The notes beneath the pieces were generated by a model that saw only the letters and a list, made by a program, of their open reading frames with translations, was not told where the DNA came from and made no database searches. Made by a program: the position numbers and the translations under genes. Positions 1-12,505 of a DNA stretch of 64,000 nt are shown in pieces; the stretch's first letter is position 1, and the number at the start of each line of letters is the position of its first letter. Origin of the DNA: Phorcus lineatus (taxonomy: Eukaryota; Mollusca; Gastropoda; Trochida; Trochidae). The stretch covers positions 48,752,971-48,816,970 of the forward strand of contig OV121082.1 in the NCBI GenBank assembly GCA_921293015.1, written 5' to 3'.

Positions 1-258
1 ATTGTCATGATGCAAGAAATGGGAGCTACATATTGTCATGATGCAAGAGAGCTACATATTGTCATGATGCAAGAAATGGGAGCTACATATTGTCATGATG
101 CAAGAACTGGGAGCAACATATTGTCCTGATGCAAGAGAGCTACATATTGTCATGATGCAAGAAATGGGAGCTACATATTGTCATGATGCAAGAAATGGGA
201 GCTACTTATTGTCATGATGCAAGAAATGGGAGCTACATATTGTCATGATGCAAGAATC
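1..258. repeat. 31-bp minisatellite at window edge
   Basis: About nine head-to-tail copies of a unit starting ATTGTCATGATGCAAGAAAT and ending GGGAGCTACAT (31 bp). At least two copies are a 26-bp variant lacking the AATGG part. Copies are nearly identical, so the array is young or recently homogenised. It is cut by the window edge, so its full length is unknown. Confidence 0.95.
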
Positions 259-1381
259 ATGACTAGCGTACTGGTCACACACTGACAAACAGATGGCAGA
301 CAGACCAAAGAGCATCAGACGAAGAGTCTCCCCTGAGGAGGTTAGACATTTACGATGCTTCCTATTGGTTGTTGGTTCCTTGCTTTGATGCACTATTCCA
401 GTTCCAACAGGCCAGTTTTCTTCCTCACACAGCTGTCACCACAAGAGACGTATTTATCATTAAAAAATAGTGGTGTCCTGCCTTCACAAGATGAATCTCC
501 AGATGCGCCTCTGATAGAACACCCATTGGACCACCTCGGACGCCGCGCAAAACACTGGACAGCGTCATCCAGTTTGTTGACAAGGAATGTTCAGATTTAG
601 GCCCTGCAAGAAGAATGGTAACGGGTATCAATCACTTACTTGTCCACTCAAAATGGTATCAATGCACCAACGTCAGAGGTTGACATGTGGGCTATTACAG
701 ACTTTGCATTCATCCGGAACAGGGTATGCTGTAGTGCGTGTGTGTTGATTTTTGGTCTAAAACCGGACAATATATCCTCCTACGATAATGTAGTATGTTA
801 ACAAGTTAAATTAACCCTGACCTCTATGTTATTCTAATTGTCGTTGTATTTTATTTTTAGAGTTGAACATTTTAGTATTTTGTTTGTTGGTGCGTTTGTC
901 TTGGTCGCGATTTCATATTGTATGTGGGAAAAGCGGACAGTAGAGCATGCTCCTAGTTGAGATTTGGTTTTAAGATGTTGCAGTGGGTCTTATGGTGGAC
1001 AAATGTAATAACGTCATAATTTTTCTTGGTTAAGTGTGAAAGTGTGGGGTTCAATTTTAATTCCACATTTAGATGGCCGTAACGTGTTTTAGGAAAGCTC
1101 GACAATCAATCTACCACCAGTGCTGATTTAGCTTTAAGGTAAGTTGTTGGCGAGAAAGCGGGAAATAAAGCCAATCCCAAGTGCTGCTTTTACAGTAAAG
1201 GGAATGAACACAACCGTATCTACATACTGTAAGTCCATTCAATTATGATTGAAGCGATTTCTTGTGAATTTTGGATTAAGCCTTGACTGACAAAGAGTAT
1301 GAAGATATTAGCCATATCAGCTGATTTCTTACCAAATTTCCTTTGAATGCAATGAAATGGAATTGCCAAAAGACATAACTG
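259..1381. other. Intergenic, no gene seen
   Basis: AT-rich DNA with only short ORFs that overlap on both strands and match nothing I recognise. Near 755-775 there is a short stretch (CTAAAACCGGACAATAT) resembling a core motif found in the MITE copies at 1.5 kb and 33 kb. Confidence 0.6.
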
Positions 1382-1610
1382 GACACTCCATGACATTGTG
1401 AATTAAGGTTCCCGAGAGTAATCTATTGTTGCAGAAAAGCATCATTTAAATACTAAACGGTTCAGTTAAGTGACATTATAAATGTTTACGGTTTGCTGAT
1501 CGAAAAGCGGACAATGACGCGCGTCAATAAGTCAAACTTAATTTTGTTAATTCTGGAAATTAGAAGATTAAATTTGAGTTGATAGTATCGGAAGGTTAAA
1601 TATGTTAATA
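1382..1610 (+). mobile_element. Partial copy of MITE family A
   Basis: Starts with GGACACTCCATGACATTGTG, which resembles the terminal repeat of the complete element at 32824-33397. The interior continues the match: a CATTTAAAT...GTGACA segment, then GATCGAAAAGCGGACAATG and CGCGTCAATAAGTCAAAC. This copy carries only one version of the AATTAGTCAAAC segment, which is tandemly repeated in the 33-kb copy. I did not find its right terminal repeat, so the right boundary is approximate. Confidence 0.55.
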
Positions 1611-2434
1611 ATAATGGTATGTGTGAATCAGCGCTGGCACACGCATATATGTGTTGTTCGATTTCCATTGTCTTATATTGTCATTTGTTTGGCATATTTC
1701 GCAATCTCATTAAAATTAAATCTTGAATGCTCCACTGCGTTACACTATTGTCTGGGTAACGTAATGCAGCATTATAAGATCTTATTTTGATGAGATTGTC
1801 ATTTACCGATAAATATGTTGAGATGCTTTAATAAAAATCATCGTAATTGGTAATTGGACACGTTTGAAAAACTAATGAAATACCATGACAACCAAGGATT
1901 GTCTCTACAAAACAAAAAGAGCAAATGTTTTAAAAACTAATGAAAAATAAATGTCTCAGAATTGTGGGCGTTGTCCATCGTGGACACGTCCCTCACTTAA
2001 GGTTGCAATGTGTGGAATGTCTCCTTTATTTACACAGTGTAGTCATTGCTAGTTTATGGTGTCCGGTCGTCCCGCTCTATGATTCTGTGTTTAAATACAG
2101 GTAAAGTGACAATAATCAAAGAAGTAATCAAAGTGTTTTCACTAGCTTCAATTAATGTCACAATGTCTAGCAATTTACTAATTATGTGCACAAAGAGGAA
2201 AATTGGATAACAACGTTTAGATGTTTATATTTTTGCAATTACTGATGAATTTATTAAATAAATTAGATGACAATAACGTAATGGGTTCTGTATCTCATCA
2301 GTCTTTGTATTGATTGATGTTCATGATACATAGTTCATATTTGAAAGGGGAGAGGGGGTGTCAAAACCAAAACTACAAACTTGAGGTTCCTCTTATAACT
2401 AAGATGTAATTAAGATAATTTGAACTCCCTATGC
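1611..2434. other. Intergenic, no gene seen
   Basis: AT-rich; no ORF with a recognisable domain and no clear repeat. Confidence 0.6.
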
Positions 2435-2464
2435 CTCTTCTTCTTCTTCTTCTTCTTCTTCTTC
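2435..2464. repeat. (TTC)n microsatellite
   Basis: About ten uninterrupted CTT/TTC triplets. A lysine-rich short ORF on the minus strand here is only a by-product of the repeat. Confidence 0.95.
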
Positions 2465-2619
2465 GTTTTGGTTAACCACCCTAAATAAAACTGGCACCAA
2501 AGCCACGCCAATATTATCGGGGAAATGACAATGAAATTTATACATTTAAGTCTCCATCCTACAAGCATAAAATTGTCAATATTGGAGTATCCTAGCATTG
2601 ATGGTTTCTATAAACAGAC

Positions 2620-2860
2620 AAAATAAGATTTGAGGGTGGACACCCTGCCACGCCTATACATTTGAAGGGGTTCAACACCAAATTGCCAATTTGGATTTTC
2701 ATGCCATAAATATTATTCTTAAAATATCAGCTTCCTATGCCAATTGGTTTTGGAGAGAATTTTTTTAATATTTCAGGGGAAATGTCTGCCATATTTGAGG
2801 GGGGCAGTCCCAAAGTTACAATTCGTATCAAACATATAGAAATAAGTACGTAAAGATACA
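2620..2860. repeat. Dispersed repeat, related to 25560-25830
   Basis: Shares segments such as GCTTCCTATGCCAATTGG followed by a TTTTGGAG/TTTTTGAG run with the region around 25.68 kb. Both also have nearby stretches about 'gaggg...' and 'caccaaat/gaccaaat...'. The similarity is patchy, consistent with two old copies of one interspersed family. No coding capacity is seen. Confidence 0.4.
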
Positions 2861-4696
2861 TGTCAAAAGCAAAACCACTGCCGTACACATGTCCTTAGTT
2901 TTGTTTCATGACTGTATATCTATTAGCAGCTTTAATACAATCAAGGTTCTCATATAGCAAGTCTAGATTTGACTGTATGCATTGAAATTAAGGTAAGTTG
3001 TTATTTCAAAACTTATTAAGCTTAATTGCTGAATAAATCTTCTGCTTTGTCTGCATAGGACCTATATGTAATGGTATAATGATGAAGTTGAAGATGATAT
3101 TTTCACTAATTTGCATTAGGAAGGATCACTGTTAAGTATGTATACACAGGTATGTTCTTATTTAAACCACTAACCACACATACATGCATGATTATGGTCT
3201 ATAAATGTATTGATTTCGGTCTTCCTTGTTTAGCTAACATCCTATAACAAATTTCAAATATTCTGTGACCACTTGTTTGTCTTTTATTCAGAACACTGCA
3301 GTAATGGCGAGTTTTCTCTTCCCCCAGCGTCGAATTGATAATGAAGTATCCCACCACTGACTGGAGGAGGTTTACATTCCTAAAGGGAAACCGACACCTT
3401 CCTGCAGCCAGGTTTATATCTATTGTTATTCTATTGTTGTTAGTCGGGGGGCCAGAGAGGTCACGGAATGTGTGTCCCGGGTCAGCCACTACTGCAGCCC
3501 AAAGGTTTGTTCACCTAATGATTACATCTCGGTTTAGTTTAAAACTTACATGCAATAAAACAAAGCATAAACTGAATCATTCTGTTTGTTGGTCTCGGTG
3601 TTTCACTAGCAGTGTCCAAAAAGCTTGTTCACATCCTACCTCATCCAACAATTAATACTTATATTGTGGAATTCAACTGATTCAGCAAAGAGAAAAAGCA
3701 AGGTTTCGGGTTTCCCTCCAAAACAATCTCTTTATTACAATATGTGAAGATTTTATTCCAAACAATAGTCATATATACTATGTATCGTCGGTGCAACATT
3801 TAACAATGATTTTATTTTGGTGCGTTTATCCCACGAAATCATTATGACTATATCATCTATAACTTTTCCTAACATTTCATTTAGAAATATACGGTGCAAA
3901 ATAATATACTGAAATGAGAACATCTAACCAACATATTGACTAAATAAAAGTGAACATACTTCTTGGATACTGTGGTGTATATATACGTATATACTTCGCG
4001 GTAGGGCGGGGCGGAAACATTCTCACCTCTCACCTCTCACCTTCGACCTCTGATCCGCGGAGTAATGACCAGGCCTGACCTACTGTGAATTTCTGGAGGA
4101 AGTGACTGAAAATAGTGCACGTGATAGTTGGAGTTGATAATTGGGTTAATGATAGGGGGAATTGAGTCAAGGGGGTTTAGTTTGAAGAGCTCAAGCAACC
4201 TAGACTTGCCAGACTAGATTCTGGACTTTGTGTCACGTCAAAGTTTGTAGACTTATAAAAGAACCTAAAATGTAAAATTAGTATGCAACTATAAGGATAA
4301 AGCATTCTTAATCAAGGGTCATGTGTCTCGACTACTTATACTGGACCTGATCCTTAACTGTTAACGTATCAAGTTTAGTGACTAAACAAACTATAGACAT
4401 ATTTACGTAAGTGTGGTATATGAATGTGGAATTGCAAGCCCAGGTGTAAGCGATAATCTAAAAGTGATAGTTTTAGATAGAGCAATCATAAACGTATAAT
4501 CATAAACGTATCAAAACTATAAAAAAAATTATAAACATTGTACCATATCGTATCTGAATAGAGTAAACGATTTGTTTGACAACTTGTGTCCAATCAACTG
4601 AGCACGTCAAATTATTTTGTTTAACCAGGAGTCTGAAACGCAATCGGGTTAACTTGCAGCATCTTACATTGACTGACAAGTAAGATTGTCAAAACA
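2861..4696. other. Intergenic, no gene seen
   Basis: Overlapping ORFs of about 100 codons on both strands around 3.2-3.65 kb have no domain or splice context that I recognise. A short GC-richer patch at about 4000-4070 contains a small CACCTCT repeat. Confidence 0.55.
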
Positions 4697-5295
4697 GATC
4701 GTTGGGTGATTACAATAAATCGATGGGATGATAACAGTATATCCCCGGGGGCATTAGACTATATCTATATCTATGAAAAGACTTTATCGCGGGGTGATGA
4801 CATTATATCGTTGGGTGATTACACTATATCGTTTGGTGATTACACTTTGTCATGGGGTGATTACACTATGTCGTGGGTTGATACGCTATATTGTTGGATG
4901 ATAACACTAAATCGTTGAGTTACTACACCAAATCGTGGGATGATGACGCTATATCGTTGGGAGATTACACCATATACTGGATGATCACAATATATCGTGG
5001 GATAATAACATTATATCGTTGGGTGATAACACTGTAACTTTCGGTGATTACACTATATCTCGGGGCGATTACACCGGTTACACCATATCGTTGGGTGATT
5101 ACATATTATTCGTTGGCTTAATTACACCTTATCGTTAGCGATTACAGTAAATCGTTGGGCGATTACATTATATCGTTGGTTGAATACTCTATATCGTTTG
5201 GTGATTCAACTATTGTTTGGTGATTACATTTACTGTTGGGTCATTACATTGTATATCGTTGGGTCATTACACTATATCATCAAGTGATTACACTG
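4697..5295. repeat. 21-bp minisatellite
   Basis: About 28 diverged copies of a unit like TATCGTTGGGTGATTACACT plus one base. Because 21 is divisible by three, the + strand near 4706-4918 stays open and reads as a seven-residue peptide repeat (GDYTIS-like). Divergent units, later stops and no gene context suggest the ORF is a consequence of the repeat rather than a gene. Confidence 0.92.
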
Positions 5296-7432
5296 ACGGA
5301 ATCGAGAATATCCGTTCTTTTTAACAACATGTAACATCGTTTCGGTATCTGTCCGGTAGCGATATTTTTCATCATCCGATGTATCATCTTTTTCGTATTG
5401 TTGTATTTCAATATTTCCGATTTTTGTTTCAGTAGCCATATGGATACTATTAGTAATTATGTGCCTACGAAAGCAGTGTATTATGCAATTCAAGAAAGGT
5501 CGTATGGCGTGAGTTAACCAAGTACGGTGGAACGTACAAGATAGATATTACATAGAGAATAAAGAAAAGGAATGCGCATGAAGGTAGTTTACAAATATTA
5601 GAATACGCATTTGAATATGATAATTATGAAAAGTCTTTTAAACATCGGAATTTGTTGCATATAGATAGGCAAGTGTTGTAGTAAATTGAAAAGCTATTTA
5701 AGTTCCCTGAGCTTGTAATTATTTTATAAAGCTATAACTTGAATGGTTGTTTTGACTCACTCAAAATCAGACAATTCTGGTTTTATAAACCATTCTAAAG
5801 CAGTTCAAATGGTTGTTTAGTTATAATGAGTGTAGGTACTCTCGTTCATGCCGATATGTCTCCTGAAGCTTGTGCTGACATCATAACCCGGCATAAATGA
5901 TATGCATCAGTGTTTTGTCATTCTCATTTCCGTTTGGATTGTAAAGTTGAAGCCGATACTACAAAACTTGTACACAATTTGCTTTTGTATAAAAAGAGAC
6001 AAATTTGTAATAAAATATGTTTCAAAGGAGATACAACAAGACTTACAACATGTCTAAAAAGGTTATAGGGATTCAAATCCTTCTTTGTGAACTTCAGTGA
6101 TATTGGTCAAATGAGAAATTCCAAGGACGACTTGCCACGAAATTCGAAGATTATTATCCATGCTTTTCATAAAAACCACCTCCAATTACGCTTACAGCTA
6201 TGGCGATGACGCATTGTAACTAATGTGAATAGGTGTTTGACTCCGCGGGTGTGTGTCTAAAACCCATGATGGAGTTGTCCTGAAAAAGAATTTCTGCTAT
6301 TGCTGATGTTGCGATGAAAAATATTACAATGTTAGAATCTGAATGTTTCGAGTCCTTTGCAGCAACTGATATGCATATATACTTAAATCATTCAGAATAT
6401 ACTAAATTGTTATTTTGAAACTACGTTGGATTTGCAAATTGACGAGAATATTAAACTAGTTCTTACACTTCATTAAATTTGATTATAACAATGTATTATG
6501 ATTTAACACAAGAATAACCTGAACACTCCACCTACTTCCGCTTCAAATTATTCACACGTCATTCGTTTTTTCATTCAATTGGACGCCGCAAGACTCCTCT
6601 ATTTTTGTTCAATATTAAGCAGATGATGGTAATTTTTCCAGAAGGCATATGCATAAAGAAAATTGTACGGGGGTTCACGCCAGAGGGTGGCTTTTCAACA
6701 TACAATAGTTGAATAAAAGTATGAAATAGTTTGTGAATGCGTGAATTATTTCCAAAACATTTTTCAACAAAGTTAGGCAATAGGTGCAATGTAATGTTAA
6801 AAACAGATGACATTCTTGGCTGAATTTTGACTAAGACGTGATAGCAATAACGGATTTACGGTTGACTGGAACTGTAGAAGGCTTTTGACAACCCTTACGT
6901 TCCGATGGTCATTGAGTGTCAAATTGTCCTCTGAAATAAGCTTAAATTCCGTTTATCGGGTGATCTTTTTGTAGGTTGTTTTTAAGATGAATGATAATTT
7001 ATACGCAATTTCGAGAATGTCGTTTTATTATTGTCCTTCAATTGTATCCTTTTTCCAAAGATTTTATATTGTATGACTACTTAAAACCCTCAATTCATGT
7101 AAGTCAAGTCTTCCTTCCTGAAACTACACATACTTGATTGGCTTCCTTCTTAATGAAGTGCTTTAGGATTGATTGAATTGCTTCATAGATCAGGTTATAA
7201 TTTATCAAAATTTTACTCTCAATCGGTCATTTACATTTCCTTCACCTTTACTTTAAAATTTATCCCCTTGATAAGATTAAGATAAACATGCTTTCCAATA
7301 TATAATTAAATAGTCATTTATTTTTCATGTAAATAAATAACTGAATAAATCAGGTTTGTCAATTGTTAAGTGTCCGTATAGACTCAGTACAGAGACCAAT
7401 GTTATCATGTTAATTGACGGCTGAAGACAGTC

Positions 7433-7440
7433 TATATAAG
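7433..7440 (+). promoter_or_regulatory. Possible TATA box
   Basis: TATATAAG inside CAGTCTATATAAGGCAATCC is a good metazoan TATA-box match. No coding exon follows that I can recognise, and AT-rich DNA produces such matches by chance, so this is weak. Confidence 0.15.
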
Positions 7441-7585
7441 GCAATCCTTCCGCTTGTCTTCGTAGAAAAAACAGACCTCATCAATAACGTCTTTTCGTTT
7501 TCCGATGTTTGATTAATATTTGATGTCTTTTGCTATGCATCATGTTTAATGATCCGAAGTTGTGCCTTGATTTAACGAAAGTAAC

Positions 7586-7642
7586 CGATCAGAGACTGTT
7601 ATTCAGTCTCCGCAACACAACTGTAAACGATCAGAGACTGTT
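7586..7642. repeat. Exact 15-bp direct repeat, 42 bp apart
   Basis: CGATCAGAGACTGTT occurs at 7586-7600 and again at 7628-7642, each followed by a CAGT and later by AGTCTCC. The sites lie about 150 bp downstream of the TATA-like site. No known binding site is recognised. Confidence 0.6.
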
Positions 7643-9631
7643 CAGTAATTATTAAAAATTAAGTCTCCATAATAAAAACATTCGTACGTCTTTACATCTT
7701 TATTTGTGTTTGATGACTTTTATTTTTATACTTTGCTACTTTAAATTTATTCATTTGCTACTGTTTTGGTTTATCCTATTCTTTTTCATCTTGCATATTC
7801 AAAAATTCATATTGAAAGACCATGTTACAGTGTCTATAATCTTTTGTTTCTAATGTACTTGCTAACTTCTAAATTCGTATACTCCTACTTTCGTTTTCTG
7901 CATCTTCTTCATTTGTATCGAACTCATCATGTATTATGATCAAATTTAATGTGTTGTTTCTCATAAAAGGTAAAAGAGATTGTTTTCAGTCTCGAAGATA
8001 ACAACTTGGATATTTATTGTTTCCTTTTCCAAAATATTTACTTACTTTTCGTTCTTAAGGATTCCTTCAGTCCCCTTTTTGTTGTTTTTCTTTATTCTGC
8101 TTCTGCTAAATTTCATATTTTTTTCGTATTTCTGTATCAATTTTACTTTATATAACATCTTCTTTTTCACCACTCTTTTACCTCCCTGCGCCTTCAAGCT
8201 GTTCATCCGCTTGGTCTTTCTAATGTAAAACATATGTTCAAAGTGCATTCTTTGATAATGATTTGGACGTCTACCTGTATACATTTTATATCTTGACTTT
8301 TTACCCTCTGATATCTGATCTGAATGAATTGTAGACGGCTATGAGATTTTCTAGGATGTTGTTGTGTGAACATTGCTTACTTATTGCTTAGATTTGCAAT
8401 GGTTAAATAATCTTTAAAAATCCAGAGTAAACGGCAGACCATTTTTTAAACAGATTTGCAATTTGCATTTATTTCATATGATTCTACATTTGCAAGTGAA
8501 TGATAAGACCAGATGACAGGAATGATATTTATAAGCAAAGGTGCTTGAAACTGCAACAAATAGTTTTAAAATCTTTAAAATTTCACGGTATCCTCTATTG
8601 CATCTCAGTTATCTATGTAAAAACATTTCATTAACGCATTCTTTGTTCTATCTGCACGATTTAGTGAGACCTCGACAAGCTTTCCAGTTTACATTGTACC
8701 TATGACAAGGCAGTTTGGCCCGGAGCATTAATAACAAGACAGGGAGTAGCGAACCGTGCAGGCCGCCTGTATGCATGTAGATATATCTGAGATACATTAT
8801 GATTTCAGGTGTCGCATTCTCCTTGTATTAGTCATCTCGTCAACAAGGAAACATCCCGATTTTCACACCTTGTATCAGATCTAACAACCTTTTACGACGA
8901 CAACTGTATATCAGCTATTCAAATCAAGGGATTCTGTAACAAGGATCCGTTTGTATTCAGTATCAATGAAAACTGCACTCTCATCGGGTCCTATATTGCT
9001 AGGTAGCAATTTAATCCTTCAGATTAGAGAGAGAGGAGAAACACGGTTTGTGAGGTCACAATGTCGAATTTAGACACTAGACGGGAATTTGAAATCAACC
9101 GCTTCTTGATCTTTGCCTTTTATGAGATTCAGTAAACACATGGTTAACACAATGTAATAAAACGTCTTTGAAGTAGTTGCACGCTGTACACAAGCCTAAA
9201 CTTAATTAAAGGTCTCGAATCGTTGAGGGTTAGATAAAATAAACATCCCTAAAAGAGCACTGTAATTACTTTAGCGGTATTATAAGTGTCGTCGGTATTC
9301 CAATATGTTGAATACTTTTATTACACTCAAGAAACGCATCAATGATATTCAACGGGTGATGTTGAAAATGACAACCAATGGCAAATTGAAACTGTACATT
9401 CCACTTGATGCCAGATGAATGGGTAGTATATCAACGGCTTTTAAAAGTATGTTGTTAACTCAGTATTCGGTATACATATGAACAAAATGCATTAAAGTAT
9501 ACATTCTTCAAAAAGCGGAAATATGCACCAGCTTGAAAGTATTTTGCTATGACACAAAAAATATGTATATACATGTATGATAATGTAAGGAGCGGCAGAG
9601 AAGATTTTTATTACCTTCCTAAGAGATTATA

Positions 9632-9760
9632 TTAAAGAGACACTGCGTGATCTTCGTGGTATTCTATTTGACTTTCATACGTGTCAAAAAGACCAACTAT
9701 GGTGCTATTCGTTCGAATCGTGTCAAATATTCATTACAAATGTCAAATATATGGCAAGTA
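9632..9760 (+). mobile_element. Terminal fragment of MITE family A
   Basis: TTAAAGAGACACTGCGTGA at 9632-9650 matches the terminal repeat of the complete element at 32824 (two differences over 19 bases). The following sequence (GTGTCAAAAAGACC, GGTGC, TCGAATCGTGTC) is only loosely similar. The right end was not found, so the extent is approximate. Confidence 0.4.
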
Positions 9761-12461
9761 TTGGTTTTCAATGAAAACTTAACAACACCTCATGTGTGTG
9801 TCGAAGCCGTATTCTACATGTACCATTTACATTAAAACTAGACAAATCTAAAAATCTCTTCACCCGCATTCTATAAACTCAAATCTTATCATTTACCTGC
9901 TTTAGATTAGTTTCAAAAATTACGTTTGACTAATCAAAACGCGCCTTTTTCAGTTTTCTGTCAGAATCGTGACTTTATACATTTATATTCACCTCTTCTG
10001 AATCGATTTAATTTAGCATTAAACTGATAATCAGAAACTATCAGTAGTCCTCAATAAAATGATACCATTCTTCAAGGCACTACTGCAAACCAATGGCACG
10101 GAAATATGTAAATCTCGCTATCTTAATTAAGATCCACACTCGGGTAATCTACCTTGTAAGTTGATTAGATAAAAATAAACAGACAGTCCTACAGACAATG
10201 AAATAGGTATTCTGGATATAAACGTAAGTCTATAAAACAGGCAGTATTTAATGCAACGTTGCATTAAAAATCGGTTACTAGTTTTCAACATTCAAAATTT
10301 AATCCTTTTTGTGCACAGCTGACTACAGCCGTCTTTACCTTTCCATTGTTGATCATAGGTCAATTGTAAAGAATGATATGGATTTCAATTAATCGATAGA
10401 AAGCTAAAGTAGGTGCCTATATCCTCATATGCCTTAAAAGAGCCAATTTGAACCGCTTGAAAAACGTGCTGCAGTCACTTTAAAGTATCTTTGATTCGCT
10501 ATATATGACTCCAACATCTCACGAAGTGTCTCTCTAAGGATGAAGGGGGAGTCATATAATAAAAAAGGAGGAAACGTTGAATGATTGAACGAATAACTCA
10601 AATCATCATTAACGCAATAGTGAATGTCCTTTTAAATATACAATCTTGAATGTCATATGTCATATCCTGAAAAATTATACATCCGCCGGATCGATCCACA
10701 GAAGGTTAATTATACTTCAATACAATCCAACTTTATATCCAATTTTACACAGAAGACTAAAGCAGTCACAAGCTCGAGACCAAGATGAATTTCACAAGGT
10801 GTCAGGGGATCATGCTCTCTGATTATAGACGGTCCACATCCCTTGCCAGGGGAAGGGGTTTGTATGGACTCTCTGTGTACCCTGTCTGTATCGTGGGAAT
10901 GTTGCCGCTCCCACACCGGGACAATCTCGGGGAGTAATCGTATGTGAACATTTTATCAACGGCTTTGTTATTTATAAACCCATTTTTATCATCAATTGTT
11001 TCCATTTTCGTGTATATTTAGACGTCTTTATATAAACAGTCTAAGAAGAGGTGATTCGTGAAAAGGAAAGTGTTGAGGGTCAATGTAGTTAATCTTATTA
11101 TAGTTTTGATGTTAGGTCGTAGATTTCGTTAATTATGTTCAAATTAACGGGGATAGAATTCCAGGATTTTTGGGTCGTTGGTCTTATCATTCTTAATGGT
11201 GTTTGATATTTACCTTATTTCAACTTAATGTGAGTAACTAGTTGTTTCATTTGAAAAAATAAAAATCTATAAAAATAGACCAAAGAATATCTGAGGTCCA
11301 TTTGACCCTTTCGTTTAATAAAATGTGTAATCTCAATATGATTTTGCTTATACCAATGCATGCTCGACAATGATACTAAGACCTCGACTTTAACTGCAAG
11401 TGTATCGATGTTTAATTGTATAAACTTAGTTTGATAAAACAGAAACAATATTATACATAAAAAATAGGTTCACATCCAGTAAAGTTTAAGTGATATTTCT
11501 CAAACACACGAAATTTCGATTGTCGCGAATACGGTGTCATTTGACTATTTTTTGTTTCTTTCGTATACCAAGCGATCCAGGACGTAAAAGAGAGGTTGAC
11601 AGCCTCAGAAAAGAAACGGCTTTAATCACTCGCGATTCCAAAAGACGCAAATAAGGCAACACAGACAATGTAGTCGATCAATACAGCTCCTTAATATTAA
11701 GACTGAGAAACAACTTTCAAAGGTTAAATACAAAATCATCGAAACATTATGTGAACACCTTTCATTGAGATAGATCTTCTTCATATTTTGTATATTCTTT
11801 AATGAATACTTTCAATTGGATGTCAAACGACAAGAATGGGTAGAATGAACATTTCACATCTATATAGACTACAGGGCCAAATTTCACAGAGTCCCTCTTG
11901 CTAAGCGCAGTCTTAGCCCATATAGTTCCAACACTAAGTTCTGTACAAATGGACACTGGTAATAAGTCAACTATAGGTCAACTGCACTGAATATCATTTT
12001 GGAAACTGAAAAATTATGGATTTGCTTAAGTAGATATTTAGTAAAGGTAACACGTGGTGTATAGGTCAATATGCATGCACAAGATACATAATTATCAATG
12101 TTTGATTACTAAGATATAATCCTTAAATAGAAATAAAAAGATCAGAATACTTAGATGTATAGATTTACATGCTTTATAAGATTAAGCATATTCAACATCT
12201 AGTGTCTGACTTTTAAATGAAAATAAAAATCATTTAAACTTTTCCTCCTGTACACACCATGTAAAAACATTAGGATCATCATGAAAAATCATCATGGATA
12301 TTCACCCGGTTAAGCATATCCCACATTTAGGGTCTATCGCGTTTAAGTGAAAATAGTCATGAGTATTTTACTTGTTATTTCGTAAATAGCGGTATATAAT
12401 TATTTAGAATGCAAATTAAAAATAAATATCACGTATAATTTTATAGCAATTCTTCGGACAT
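9761..12461. other. Intergenic, no gene seen
   Basis: AT-rich; only short ORFs without recognisable domains. Confidence 0.55.
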
Positions 12462-12505
12462 GCTTACAGGAAAAAACCTGCACAGGCGAAACATTGCAAC
12501 CTTTT
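12462..12505 (+). other. Possible Penelope-like 3' hairpin motif
   Basis: The sequence around CCTGCACAGG is a small hairpin followed directly by CGAAACATTGCAA. This is the same layout (stem, then GAAAC) as the Penelope-like 3' ends at 33.55, 38.2 and 54.7 kb. The upstream part (GCTTACAGGAAAAAACC) is only vaguely like CTTGATAACG. No adjacent coding fragment is seen, so this is weak. Confidence 0.2.

Larger units (their letters stand above)
5296..9631. other. Intergenic, no gene seen
   Basis: A 4.3-kb AT-rich stretch. ORFs are short, low in complexity (for example Phe/Ile-rich ones near 8.0-8.2 kb) and mirrored on the opposite strand. Two small sites inside it are listed separately. Confidence 0.55.

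Noticed and set aside
1-258. CRISPR-like array
   Set aside because: Units are contiguous tandem copies without unique spacers, in a eukaryotic genome.
3199-3655. Overlapping ORFs of about 100 codons on both strands
   Set aside because: Neither has a recognisable domain or splice context, and they shadow each other.
4706-4918. 70-codon + strand ORF with repeated GDYTIS-like peptides
   Set aside because: It lies wholly inside the 21-bp minisatellite; openness follows from the period being divisible by three.
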